DNA of 64,000 nt, from NCBI GenBank assembly GCA_021234535.1, contig CM037843.1:25761911-25825910 (forward strand), written 5' to 3'. This DNA is from Stichopus chloronotus (lineage: Eukaryota; Echinodermata; Holothuroidea; Aspidochirotida; Stichopodidae). Of the stretch, positions 39,087 through 52,128 are shown one piece after another. The first letter of the stretch is position 1. Every line of letters starts with the position of its first letter. A program made the translations under genes and the position numbers. The notes beneath the pieces were generated by a model, which saw nothing but the letters and a program-made list of their open reading frames with translations, had not been told where the DNA came from and did not search any database.

Positions 39087-40339
39087 ATGGGAGACCATAT
39101 TTTAAAACACTGCAGGCACTTCACATCCCACATCAGAATCTTGTTCATTCATACTTGGGAAGAACCCTCTGCTCCTGTTGGCCCATTACACTTGGGTGAC
39201 CGTACATTAACACGTGGATAACACACGGTCCATTTTAGCGGCTGATTCACCGGCGGATGAATACAATAAAATCGAAGATCTACTGTGTTTTGTCGTCGGC
39301 TATCTTACAAACAGTCTGTGCATGGTGATGGTACTTTTTCTATCGAACACGAACATTGTACACATTTTCTCGGACTTTGTTTTCGATTAAAATGTGCTTT
39401 GTATCGACCCAATTTTTCTTTCGTTTTCGTATCTTTCATTGAAATCTCTCATTTGAATGAATAAGGTTAATCAATTGTGGACCTGACAATTTAAGAATAA
39501 TGCACTCTGGCGAATTAATGCTGTTGCTGGATGCACTTGGGTTGTGCAATCGTGATTCGCTTGCAGTAACCACCCCCTCCCCCCCCCCCCCCACTCCGAT
39601 CGTGAATTACAATGCACGGCCCATCGTTGATAACCTTTCATTCATATTTCAAGATGTTGTTGAAGAAAGAAGACAATGCCAGCCAAAACAAAAAAAGGTT
39701 TCCAGGATTTCAGTCCCTTAAAAAAATATCTACAATATCAGCATATCTTGTCTGCTTCAACAAGGGTACACGCCAGACGTTACTTGGCTTCATGTCCCAC
39801 TGGTACAAACTTTGTGGAAAGTTTGTCATGGTATTGTTACAATCAAATGTAGGCAGTGAGAAAAAAAGAATTGTTTATGTGAAGATTTTTTTACATGGAG
39901 CGTATATACGCCTGTGACGACAGATCTTGTCTGACCATCATCCAACGACATCTACTATTTGAGGACGTCATCATCACAGGAGGGAGTCTCTAACACCCCC
40001 CCCCCCCACACACCTTATGGTAATAGTGCACGGTTCAAGTCATCTGACAACCTTCAGCAAAATGATCACAGCGGGTAAACCCACGCAAGCAGTTTTTTAT
40101 TCAACATCTTTCACATGACCAATAGGATAAAACTAAGGCACTCTACTGTGATAGGTTTTCATGAAAAAGTTGAAAACGGTTAACCAATAAAGTTGGTTGG
40201 GCGCCATGCTGTTGGAAAAACTTGAAAAGGTCATATCCCAATATTTCACAAGGAGCAACATAAATCTACCACGTTCTATTTTCTTATATTTTTTGTTACA
40301 TTTTTTCGTTATTTTTCTTATCCCGCAGGTTTCGTCAAA
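39087..40339. other. Non-coding stretch
   Basis: It contains C14 at 39579-39592 and C12 at 39996-40007. No gene recognized; the open frames 39500-39917 run across the C run and carry no domain. Confidence 0.4.
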
Positions 40340-41720
40340 GGAATTTACCTCACATAAAGGTTTAAAGATGGCCAATTTTACCAACAAAATAACAAGAGGG
40401 CAATCCACGGAGTTGCTCAGTTCATCCCATATCGTTTCTTTCTCACACATGTTGTGTCGAGCACATACATGCTACATACAAAGGTTAGACTACAGCAAGA
40501 CATATACCTGGCCAGATAACGTAAAGGACGCACAAGTGATGTGCGTACGTTTACCGTTTGTAGAAGTTGCATGCCAGTCAAAGTATTCCCCTGCAAGGAG
40601 AAATCGCGTGTGTGTCAAAAAGCTTCAGAGCCCCTTTCAGTGGGCCGCTTCTGGGTGTTTCGTAACAGTTCTAAGAAGTAAATCATAATGATATGCATGA
40701 TTCCATATTTTTTTTTTCCGCCAAAACGTTCCGTACTGTTAACATCTCACCCTTTGTTTAGTATATATTGTCAAAACATACTGAATGAAGATACTATCAA
40801 AGCATGGAATATTACATTGACTGTTATCAAACATAATCGCTCAATCCAAAACATAGCTGCATAGCTGTACTATATGCAGTAATAACCGAAACCTTTGACT
40901 AGTATGATGTCATCGATCAGGCGAACACTACATATCACACTGCAGGAACTTACGACAAAGTTTGAAGCTTAGTCGACTTACTGACTAGAGGGAAATTGTG
41001 ACGTGCACTTTTGCAATACATTTTGGGGATTGAGATTTGACCTTTGACTGCTGACCTTAAAGTTTGATGGGAGACACAGTTTTACACCATGGATCACTTA
41101 TGTACCAACTTTGATCTGCATTGACACTGCGGTACTAGGAGGAGTTGTGGACGCAAACTTCCCATGGTTAAAGTTTGACTTTTGACCTCTGACTTTGACC
41201 CTCAACTGCATAAACATGATTTTTAGATAATATCTTGTATACCCGCCGTATATTAGAATTTTTCATGAAAATGGCCAGGTTTGATTAAGTAATACAGCAA
41301 AAAAAAAAAAAAAAAAGGATCATGACCGATGACCTTAAATTTCGACGGGTGACACGACTGATCATGGGCTATCTAGTTATAGACCTTCATCGACTTTGTG
41401 GTTTTGGAAGACTTGATGACGCAAACTTTTGGAATTCGAATTTTCTTTCACACACACAGGGATACTCACACACCTTCACATATTTTGACCCCTACTCATA
41501 TGATGGTGTTCCAGATCACCTTGACTACCATGCTAGGTTAGACCTTCATGCATCAACTATAAACCACATATAATATTACAATAACAACTGTTGCTATGGA
41601 AACTGATGGCGTCATAAGATTCTCTAACCATCAAGCAACTAGGCCTACAATAGTTGCCTCATACATACACGCATAGGGATGAGATAATAACCACCACAGA
41701 AGATTAGGGACTGCCTCAAG
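40340..41720 (+). repeat. Long degenerate interspersed repeat, copy 1
   Basis: Blocks here recur in the same order at 46650-48220: aacaagagggcaatccacgg with atcccatatcgttt; atactgaatgaagatact; gatgtcatcgatcaggcg with aacactacatat; and caagtttgaag...tcgactta. Then come TGACC-rich text and catagggatgagataata. The insertions and many substitutions between copies suggest age. No protein frame was found. Confidence 0.6.
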
Positions 41721-44700
41721 CCACAACCGAGATACGTGCCTGAAAATGTGGGAACAGCTGATGTCAAAGTAACCTACTAGGTAGGCAAAAAGCCTTTACA
41801 CCCGCAACTTAAATTGAGTTCATACCACACAAGATGAAATGGTCAACAGAGGAACATGGCAATCAAAGCAACGTTGTCTTCAACACAATCACTTGAATGA
41901 AGGTATAAGTATGCGTGACACACTGACGCAATTTCGATGTAAAACTATAATGTATGCACGTTGCTGAAACCACGGCGGGAAGCAACTAGGCCTATTCTAA
42001 CATCATATCAATCATAATAAGTGTTTGCACTTTTTCGAAAAAGCAAATCTAAGTTCGAGAGTGTACGTCTCCTATAACGTATTATGGAGGAATGATTTCT
42101 TGTGAATAGATTTTGATACGAATGGCAATTAAAAATAATTTAGTGTTAGCATCGGGTATCAGGGGACCGACTTTATCAAGAAACGGTTCTGAAATTGCTA
42201 CCCGGATCTAAAGTTTCATCAACGTACACTTTACTTTCAAATTCAATTCATATGCAACTATACACAACTTCATTGTCATTTGCCCGTACGTAAGGTACAT
42301 ATTATTAACTTACAACGCAAAATGCTGTATTATGACTTCACGAAGGACTCGAAAACCTAACGGAAGGCACCCGAGTCCGACTTGAATCCGGTGCAAATAT
42401 GTGACGATAAGGCAATTGGACACAGCAATGACTAATTAAATCATACTTCTACATGTGATTTACCCGCATCTTTTTATCATAATATCGTTTGCGAACGAAC
42501 GAATCTATATACTCTATCACCCTTGCCCAGTGAACGTTGTCGATAACACTTCTACAACAAAGTTATGGAAGCATAATTAGTAGGAAAAAGGTCTAACAGT
42601 GAAATGGTAGAGATTATGAAATAGAGTCCAGAAATGATTGCAATAACCATTGTTGCAAAATGGGGATCACATGTAAATCAAACTTGTATTGGAAAAAGTT
42701 ATTCATTTCGTATATAACTTCAATTGAAGGTTTATCAAGGCTGAAACGTTGTATCAATAGTAGGATGATGCACGATAGGGGGTTAATGATAGCGAAGCAC
42801 CCGGACTGCGACCTCGCGCATCCAGGGATAGCATTAGCCCCCGAAAGTAGTTTATCCTACCGCTGATACACAGGTCCAAAGTTGATTAACATTGGCCATA
42901 CATACAAAACGAGATTTGATAAAAAAAAAGAAGAGAAAACGAAAGAATACTTGGTCCTTAAATAACCGAATTTTGTAGAAAACGAACCCCACAAAAAGGT
43001 AAACAAGCTTAACAACATGTCAACAATGTTCGTGCGCGATACGCAAAGTAACATTTAAATAAAATGAATAACAATAGCATAGCAACAGTATGGAATTATG
43101 CATGCTTCAGTTTCGACTTAGTACGTTATATGCTGCAGTACTGATAGTCTATATAGTGTGGGCATGCAGAGATTCAGTGCACGTGTATCTATTAACTAAT
43201 GCACGGAGCGCTTACAGTGCTTTGTTTTCCTCATCACGTAATCAAATCTTGGAATTTGCTTTAAAGTTGACTAGACGGTTTTTTTTAAAGATAGTTTCAT
43301 TTAGAGAAAAGCTTTGACATGATTGATGTCTCACGCTGCAGCCCTAACAGTAAAAGCAGCAGTTAACGTTGATTTCGTTCAAAGACCAACTATAACGGTA
43401 TGAAGGCTTTGGCCGAAGTTGACTCGAACCCTTTGCTTTTGACTGTGGGAGTTTTACGATTGCAGTCCCCAGTCCTCTGTGCGATTTTGTTGCATAAGGA
43501 CTTGCTGTTGGACTTCTCCGTGAAATCGAAGGAAAAAGTAATGCTAACTTCGGTAGGCTTTATCAAAGGTTTTATAAATCTGCTGAATAAGCATCGCGCG
43601 ACACAATTCTCAAATTTAGAGAGGTAAGATTACCGTAAGAAGAATTACCACTGACGTTGTCACTAAGTTGTTCAAGTTGTTGTATATTTATAATTTACAT
43701 GTACCAAATTTAGGTCTATATTTCAGTTTTAAATTCTTAATGAACTTCAAATTTAATATTATTGATTTTTAGCAATTGTTTTGTGTATACATGTAAGGGA
43801 GCATGCAGACTACGAAACACTGTCGATCCACGGTTTTATTGTATTCATCCGCCGTTGACTGACCTGCAAATATCCCACGGTCACCTGACTGAAATGGGCC
43901 AATAAGAGTTGAGGATTCTTTCCAAATATGTATGAACCACAGTTACCTAAAAGAAAGAACGAAAAACAAATGGTGCCCCTCTTGGGACTGTCCTGAGATA
44001 TATATGGCACTTTTCAAGTTTGTGTGATATTCCTTCCTTTAAAGATTGGAAGTCCTGAAAACGCAATAAGTGAAGGAAAGGTATCACGTTTGTTCATGAA
44101 AACGTTTAATTTCGCTGTTTTATAACTAATTAGTGGAAAATATGAATTGTGCTCTGTAATAGTTTCAGTCAGTAATTAACACTCCAATTTTGACTTTTGA
44201 CCCGCATGAGCATGTGTTTTTATTTCTTACATAGATGACGTCCCAAATGCTGGTGTTTAAAATATCTGCCTGCATTTGAATGGGTTGCAAAGATTCATTT
44301 TCATGTGATATCATTTTACCAAAAGTGAGAGTTGCACTAACGAGGTGAAATGCCTTCATTTACAGTATTATGATTCTCTTCATGGGAGACTTGATTGTTG
44401 ACAAGTTTCACTTCGGATTCTGGAAAAATTTAATTGTTCCTGTGCGTCCTAGTGCTTTGGACAGGTTTTTTCTCCTTTGTTGGGACCTGTATCCTCGGTG
44501 AATTTTATGGGACCTTTGGTCCTCTTTTACCCTTTAACCTGTTCTGTGACATGTTATGTTGCCTACCTTCCTGTTTTGTCCATTATGTGTCGTTTATGAA
44601 TTACATTGTAAGTAAAACTGCCGTGACAGTAACACTCAGTCTTTGAAATGGACTAATTACAATTTGGGTAAGTATCAAATCCTAAATCTGAGCTGTTATC

Positions 44701-45183
44701 ATAACACGGTAAGTTTCACCTTTAATATTCTGCCCACAGCTTCTCTCCTTTTGTCCATTTTATTTGCAGATTGAATCCCATGGATGCACCCGTATTGTGA
44801 CATAATCTAGTGGATCTTGCGATGATAGGATATCGCAGTTGTGTACATGGAATCTTTGTCTAAATTGTTTGCTTCAGCGTATGTTATTGTCTTCATTGAA
44901 TTAAATAAGAGAGATCAAAGGCCATGATGTTGCTCTACTCTCAGCCAAGTCGTTTGGCTTACTTGTCAACAAATACGTCCAAAGTGCATTCGAACACCGA
45001 GAGGGAAGTGGTTAGCAAGACCAGCGGTCCAATCAACAATAATAAAAGCCTCAATGTAAGATAACAAGCATATGCCATGGAGCTACATTGCATAAGCACA
45101 AAAAGGACCAGAATGCACAAATGCACATGTGTTTTCAGTCATGTAATTATATGAGTTTTTATGAATGTGGCATATTGTGTAAA
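41721..45183. other. Non-coding stretch
   Basis: Several short open frames (for example 43090-43317 and 43400-43627) have no recognizable domain or splice context. I see nothing else to annotate. Confidence 0.4.
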
Positions 45184-45670
45184 TAAGGTGAGGATTTGTA
45201 ACATGCTTGTCTTTGTAATATTACAGTAATTCCTTGTGTCACCAACAGACATTTAACAACCGCTATATGGCATCTACTGACCTATAAGAAGTACTCAGCA
45301 TACACACCTGCACACTAAATGAGAAACGTCCAAGCTTCATGTCTTGGGATTCCATGTGTACACGGTTGTCACATAGTTACTGTTGTTAATCCGTACATAA
45401 CAAATATGAGATCAGGGCAAGCTTACCTTTCTTGAGATTTTCACAATTCGACCACTGTTGACCCCAAATGACCTTTGACCTAAACCGAAACAACACGGTT
45501 TGTAACTCGATGTAATAACGACCTACATCCAAAATGTGAGATCTGTCCAAGCTTACCTTTTTGAGACACCGTGTTTACAACGAACACGTTACAAACATAC
45601 ATACATGTACACACACGCGCGCGCGGGGGATGATGCAGCGTTTGCAATTATCATCGAAAGCAAAAATCCG
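45184..45670 (+). mobile_element. Compact copy of the composite DR1-repeat element
   Basis: The left arm (ataaggtgaggatttgtaac, atgcttgtctttgtaatatt) matches the one at about 53117. The core of two to three units includes an exact TGACCTTTGACC at 45469-45480. It then runs through cgttacaaacatacatac, a CA/CG tract and a right arm ttgcaattatcatcgaa that recurs at about 60955. Total about 490 bp. Arms and core are seen directly; classification as a mobile element is inferred. Confidence 0.6.
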
Positions 45671-46067
45671 ACTTTCAATTTGAATAAATGTCGCATGATG
45701 GATAGGAATTTTTCTGTTTATCTTCAACGTGGACTTGAGACTTTGACCGAGGAATAATGCTACTTTTCGTCTAGCATAATTAACAAACTGAAGTCCTGTA
45801 GAAATTGCAACATATATTGCTTAATCATTAATAGGTCCATTACATTGTCTCATACTCGACTCAAAAATCACTGCCCTTGTCACTTCTGTGATAAACGACT
45901 AAAGGGCTAGTATTGTGCTCGGAAGCATTGCAAAAAAGAACTTCATGGAAGTGACAACAGAAATGTTAAATATGTCACATAGTGACAAGGAGAACAGTAA
46001 CTATGTGTATGCCTATGTATCAATTGTGAAAACCGAGAACGATGGAAAATATGTAAAAAAAAGTTAT

Positions 46068-46148
46068 GGACTCCACTGAGATTCGAACCGAGAAACTAAA
46101 ACACTATCTTAGTGTGGGCGATCTACAAACTGAGGCACGAAGCAGACT
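46068..46148 (-). repeat. tRNA-like sequence (tRNA pseudogene or SINE head)
   Basis: On the minus strand a B-box match GGTTCGAATCTC (46078-46089) is preceded by an A-box-like tgcctcagtttgtaga. A short anticodon-like stem ACAC/GTGT is also present. The loop lacks the usual U33 and the T-stem has mismatches, so an active tRNA is unlikely. Confidence 0.45.
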
Positions 46149-46649
46149 GATAGTGTATTTTTTGTCCAAGTAAAATGTTGCGTAAATCAACTTCACCTCA
46201 GGCTGGGATTCATGAGTATCTATCTTAGGTCAAGGCTGGTAAATTTCAAATTATCTTGCCTATCTGCAGCCTATATATATTCTGTGATGAAACATCGTGA
46301 AACTGCATCTGCAATATTCCGATCCATATCCAAGCCTTGAACGATGTTTGTATTTATATAGATATATATTAATATGTATATATTTTATATCTATATATTA
46401 CGTGTAGGCCTATGTAAACAGGAATTTCGTTAGTTGCATAAGATGCCGTCCCTTCCAAGTGCAATCTTCTGTTGTACTAAGTACTGAGAGCTATAAGTTA
46501 GTTAATAACTGCACTAGGTATATGGCCTCATCATGCAGAATGAAAGTAAATAACACACGCATCTTATCTATCTCGGTAAACACAACTCAAATACAAGCAC
46601 TATAGACCAATATTTAGATTGTAACCTTTTTAACAAAGTTCATCTGACA

Positions 46650-48220
46650 GCTGGACTACTAATGTACATGTGTTGTGCAATGGTAACAAGGAGGCAAACC
46701 ACTGAGTTGCCGATCTCATCCCTATCGTTTAGCATACCCATTCTCCAGAAGTACGCTGAGCTGCATATTTTATCAGTGATTCAGATTGCTCGTTGTGGGT
46801 GGAAGTACTGAATATTCAAGTTACTTAATGATGGGGTGCGTTTAAAACGAAGATCTTGCTGGGTTTTCTATTGATTTCGTGTATACCGATGAACGTTAGC
46901 CGAGGGTCTTCGTTTTTCGGGTCTTCGTTTTTAACACAGCCACAGAGGTGTTAGAAACGAAGACCTTAAAAACGAAGACCTTAAAAACGAAGACCTTAAA
47001 AACGAAGACCGAAGACCTTGCTGTGTCTTTCATCTTCGAAGATCGAAGTCCCTCGTATAAACGCCGAAATATAGCAATGACGTACGTAAAAAAGTATTCC
47101 CAGAAAATGTGAGCGTCAGGGTATTCCTCGTATCCGCACTCCCCATCACTGTGGATCCTTTGAGTGCCGTGAAAAGCGAGTCAGTTGTGTGAGGCTCAAT
47201 ATTTTCCTCACAGCGCGTAAACATCTCGAGTTCTTGAACAATTGTGCATTACATCTGTATATGTATACGTTAAAAACATATACTGAGTGAAGGTATTGTC
47301 AACTCAAGGGAAATGACAATGCTACCAGACGTATACATTCAGCCCAGAACTGGTTGTATAGGTTGAGATAACGTGTCACATTCATGGAAATGTGTAAAAG
47401 TTATGTTGTTGACTCCATGTACTACCATCACCTATCACTGTAATATGCGTTACAGTAATCATGATCTTTGCCCTCGACCTGTGACGTCATCAGTCAGGCG
47501 GACACTACATCTCCTAAGAAATAAATGAACCAAATGAATTATCTCCAAATGAATTATCTTAGTAGGCCTACATCTCACACCCAGACGCCCACGCAACAAG
47601 TTTGAAGTTCATTCGACTTATCGTCTGGGAGGGGATCGTGACACAATTGTTCAAGACAGTTTTGCCGTTGTGACCTTTAACCACGTAAACTTTGACCTTG
47701 CGACGTCATCAATATTTTCTAAAAATTTTTGTATCCTCTACTGTCTATGTATGGTAGTTTTACACCGCTTAGGATATAAACACACAGAGAAAATGCTAAA
47801 ATTGTTTTTTTTTTTGTTGTTTTCAGGACCTGTGACCCTTGACCCTGACGTAATATAAGTCTGGTGGACACTTAACAATATACCCGGGGCACCCGCCCAC
47901 GCACAAAAGTTAAAGTTTTAAAGGACACACACGCACACTTGGACCCCCTTCTCACACCCTAACCCCAGTGGGTAATCCTGATCCATGTCATTTGTATAGC
48001 ATGAGGGGCCCCCACATAAGGGGTACTGACCCACCAAGTTTCGGTTGGATTCTACAAGGGGTGTGAGGTGGGCTGTCATTCAATTGTCATTTTTTGGCGA
48101 CTTCAACCACTCCAGTGAATACAATATCTCCTCACTGTGTGCTACATATAGGGATAAGATGATTATAATAGCCCATCTCGTATTGCTTTTCTGGTCATCC
48201 GTGTGTTTGAGTGGTTGTGA
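46650..48220 (+). repeat. Long degenerate interspersed repeat, copy 2
   Basis: Same block order as copy 1 at 40340-41720: aacaaggaggcaaaccactg with catccctatcgttt; atactgagtgaaggtattg; gacgtcatcagtcaggcg with gacactacat; caagtttgaagttcattcga; and atagggataagatgatt near the end. It contains a foldback repeat at 46901-47055 that I did not find in copy 1. Confidence 0.6.
46901..47055. repeat. Foldback repeat built of GGTCTTCGTTTTT / AAAAACGAAGACC units
   Basis: The left side has two ggtcttcgttttt units, the right side four aacgaagacc units spaced by 15 bases. Between them is a short hairpin aacac...ggtgtt. The outer flanks cgaggg (46901-46906) and ccctcg (about 47050-47055) are also inverted. 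The whole can fold into one stem. Confidence 0.75.
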
Positions 48221-48494
48221 ATTACAGTAGTACGTACCCAGAGAAAAATGGAATAAAGATGGTGAGTTCGTTCAAGGTTCAATTTGATTTGTAAATTCTT
48301 CGTTCAATAACCGTTGCACAATTCTTGACTTTTGGATGATTCAGAAATTAGGTTACAGGGAAGAGGTTGGTCAGAATCTTCGTTTGATCTTGTTGAAGCT
48401 GGGAGATGTAAACTTAAGGAGGCTACTCTCTGTTACCTTCCATCACTGCTGGCAAGTCTTAAAATCGAGTTCAACTATTCACTGAACAGAAATC

Positions 48495-49110
48495 AGGGCC
48501 GTAACTAGAGTCATATCTTTAGAGGGTGTGAAGGTCATAATTCCGACTGGCAGGATATTTCATTTTCCAACTGAGAGGCGACGTCACCGTGAGTTTCGGA
48601 CACAAATCACACAATGAATACCTTATTCAGACGGGATCCAGAATTTTGTAAAGGAAGGGGCCTTCACTAAAAGTAGACTATCTGGCACTATAGGGACGTC
48701 ATTTCCGCATTTCCTCAATCCATGTGAAAAAAATCAATGTATGAAGAATGGTAATATTATCAAGAAAATTTGAGATGATACAAGAATCATAATGAATTAC
48801 ACAGCCTCTTTCATTTTTTTTTCTGTTGGCAAATATTTTGGGGCTAAACACGTCCAAATTTCTAAGCGTATGGGTGCCTAGAAATTTGGAGCAGAGATTT
48901 TTTGTTTGTTACTAACTGGCAGGATTACTATCTAAGCGGAGCGCTACCATAGTTGGGGCACAGAAAATTTTGGGTTATACAAACTTCCCAGATAGCCGGA
49001 ATGGCGTTTCCTGATTGATCTGGGTTGCATGTATCCAGCCTTAAAATAGAGATATCATGTCTGCAATTTGAAAAAAAACAATCTTTGGAAAATGATAAAA
49101 CATATTTCCA
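48495..49110 (+). repeat. Interspersed repeat beginning CAGGGCCGTAACTAGAG
   Basis: Its first 110 bases resemble 60060-60180 (caggaccgtagctagggtca, aattccgactgg, ccaactaag). Its later part (aagcggagcgctaccat, ttatacaaacttcc, catgtctgcaattt) resembles 49381-49590. Repetitive origin is clear; the class is not. Confidence 0.6.
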
Positions 49111-49380
49111 GCAAAATGTCTCACAGAGAGTGGTTCAAATTGTCAGCAAAACTTAAAAAAAAAAAAAAAAACCCACACACACAACAACAACAACTCCTGT
49201 CGGTTAGGCAGAACGTGAAAAAAATGTAAACAGAAATAACCAGGGCACCCGCAATGTCTTGTGATTGTGGGAGAGGGGGCACGTACTGCGTATACGTCTA
49301 TAATATGACACAGGGGACGGGTATCCACAGTTTTCAGCAGGAGGTGGGGTCTGGTGTAATTGCATAGCCCTTTTACGAGC

Positions 49381-49590
49381 ACTGCGCAGGGAGGACTACC
49401 CCAGCGGAGCGCCACCATCAGTTGGCGCGGAGCTTACCAGAAGTGTTTTGGCTTTACAAACTCCCATGTGGCTGAAACGGGACTTCCCGAGTGTCCCGTA
49501 CTGTATGTACACAGCCGTCAGGATCTCATGTCTCTGCAATTTTCCAATTAATGCGAGAAACACCATTCTTCAAAAAATAATTTGGATTGC
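49381..49590 (+). repeat. Second copy of the AGCGGAGCGCCACCAT repeat segment
   Basis: It shares with 48915-49110, in order: agcggagcg(c)(c/t)accat, agttgg(g/c)gc, tttacaaactccc, a tgtaca/gtatcc block and catgtct(ct)gcaattt. A reverse-orientation fragment (gatggtgacgctccgctta) lies near 62155-62175. Confidence 0.65.
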
Positions 49591-51985
49591 TCTTATTTAG
49601 AATATTGGCCTAGTGGATGACAAAAAGCTAGGAACGACGATGTAATAATTTGTAGTAACGACATAATCAGTTGTACTAACGACATGAAACAAAACTTAAA
49701 TGCGGCTATTGGACTTTATCCCACTAGCCTTCTTATTGTCTCTCCTGGAGAAAGTCACTCAGTGACAGGAATATACATACATATGCAGAGATTGCAAGAA
49801 TCTTCGGGACATTTCTTTGGGAGGCCTGTTTCCGTAGAAGCAGACCAACATTGAAACTTGAAAATTTAGATACGTGAAACAGTAAAGACAAATCACGAGA
49901 GAAAACGTATTTAAAAAACAATTACATGTAATAGATACATACATAAATTTGCATAAAAATACTAAAAGTATCGCGCAGATCAAACAACATTGCCAGGCAA
50001 GAGATTGAAAGTTTGCCAGCTAAGGGTCTTCGTCTGTGGAATATTCCTTTATAGATTGCATACTGTACATAAAACTGCCATGCAAGGGAGGCACTGCCCG
50101 TAAACAGCGGAAGCCAGACTACAACAGTTTGATAGCGAACACTCAGGGTTTTAGGCTTAACAAAGTCCAAACGTCAACAAATAGGTCTGCTAAACGTTTG
50201 TCATCTGGGCAAAGCCATTTCTAGAGCAGTTAAAATACATTATAAAATCGTACAGAAAGTTATTGTGTGATATTTGATGTATTGACCACCTCCTCAATCC
50301 TGGAATTACCTTGATGAAATTTGAAAATATTTTTTCTCTAAAGCACATACTAGACAAAAAGTATGTAGGCCAAGGAATGGTGGAATTTCATATCTCTGGA
50401 AGTGTGCTGTTGGATGCATTTATATCTTTACAATGCATTGTCAATTTCTATTTCCAGAGTTTGTCATTATTTAAATCATCACTTTCTTACAATCTTTTGA
50501 TGCACACCTTACACAATTACACCAAATAAGATGCACACCATTTTGTCTTTGATCACATAGATTGGACAGGGCCTCTCTTATACTCTACCATGTGTGTTTC
50601 TAGTATGATCTACAAAAGTTAAAAGCTAAAGGGATGAGGTATAACAAAAGAAGACTTGCATGTTACTTAAAGGCTGTTTCTCGTGTTAGGCTCAGTTTAT
50701 GCATTGATAAGTGCGCCACCAACAAACTTTCTCTGATGGAAAGTTCGATGTGACCATAGAGCAGTATGCTTTTCTATGAAACATGTGACCTACTGACCTG
50801 TGTATGCGGCACAGTACGCAATCAATTCTTGGATAGACCAATGGACCTGCTAATAGAAATTACAATTTCTGTTACCGATTATCCATACTAAGAAAATATA
50901 CATCAGACTTTAAACCACAAAGTATAACTATGGTGGTGCCAGGTGGAGTGCCTTTACTATTCTAGCTATCACAGACATCTCACTGTTGCTCATGGTTTTG
51001 GCAAAGTAACTCGTACCTCATACTGAGAACACCATTTTTTCCTCCCTGGAAGTCCTTCGGATAGAAAACGATCTCTCACAATGGGTAAATGTAGTGCATG
51101 CCCAAACAAAAATCCTGGATCCGACAGTGTGTGACATCCTCATTTTTATCCTCCCTAAAGTTTCCACAGTTTAGACACAATAGTCAAATATATACGTGAA
51201 ACTATCAAATGCTGTAAATATTGCACCATGTTACTGTTCTTAGATTCTGGAGCCTTTTCAATATCCAAGTATTATGAAAGGAGAACAACACAAAGATACC
51301 CTCTCCTAATTTTTCAGACACAAATCTTGCCCCTGTTTCAAGCAGTACAACTTAACCTTTCATTATCATTATTTTTTTACTTTTCATGTTGATTGAAAGA
51401 TAAAAATAATTGATAGAGAAAGAGATATAGATGATCAATTATCACACCAATGCCTCCATATCATTGGGAATATTATGGAATTCATATTCCTCAGGTCCAG
51501 AGACTTTCATCGAGTGAAATAAAATACAAACTAATACATTTTCAATCTCAGACTGTTGTATCGAATTAGTTACATCCTTTGCTCCTTTTGTGTAGTAAGT
51601 CAGGCATAGTTTAAAGAGTTGTAATGGCCCTGGTCACATATGCGCCATTCTACATGATTCAACTTTGAACTTGAACTAAAATCGCACAATTTGAATTACC
51701 CTTTACTATACATTACAAGATGCAAGATATCAACTTGGAAATTCATTTACCCATTCAAGTCAACCACAACTGAAGAGAAAAACATGATGCTATTATTCTA
51801 CAAACACCTTTCATGATCAACTCATATTGCACCATCATAGTTAAAAGTTGTATTGCACATATGTGACCCTACCTTAAGTCAAACACATCTGAAATCACAA
51901 GGCTCATGGCATTTAACCGTAATGAACAAAGCAAGTTGTTACATGGTACCACACTTTGACAGCTCTGGTGATATCTGATCATATT
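49591..51985. other. Non-coding stretch downstream of LYPLAL1
   Basis: A+T-rich, without a recognizable gene or named repeat. It lies between the LYPLAL1 poly(A) signal and the repeats near 49 kb. Confidence 0.4.
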
Positions 51986-51991
51986 TTTATT
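51986..51991 (-). promoter_or_regulatory. LYPLAL1: Probable LYPLAL1 poly(A) signal AATAAA
   Basis: The minus-strand AATAAA lies about 140 bases downstream of the LYPLAL1 stop codon, a normal distance for a short 3' UTR. A transcript end would confirm it. Confidence 0.45.
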
Positions 51992-52128
51992 CCTGATCCA
52001 GTTGCCTTCCAAACAAAAAAAAGGCATGTAATAGGTCATAAAGGTGTGATAAATTAACCATTGATACTTTTTTTTTGGAACAGTTCCTCCAAAAGCAAGA
52101 CCACAAAAGGCCTTCCTTTTCAACAGCA

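Noticed and set aside
40197..40688. 163-codon plus-strand open frame
   Set aside because: It partly overlaps the degenerate long repeat at 40340-41720 and shows no domain.
43090..43627. Two adjacent plus-strand open frames
   Set aside because: Considered as exons of one gene, but no conserved motif and no convincing splice sites.
46068..46148. A functional tRNA gene
   Set aside because: The anticodon loop lacks U33 and the T-stem is mismatched, so only a tRNA-like fossil is reported.
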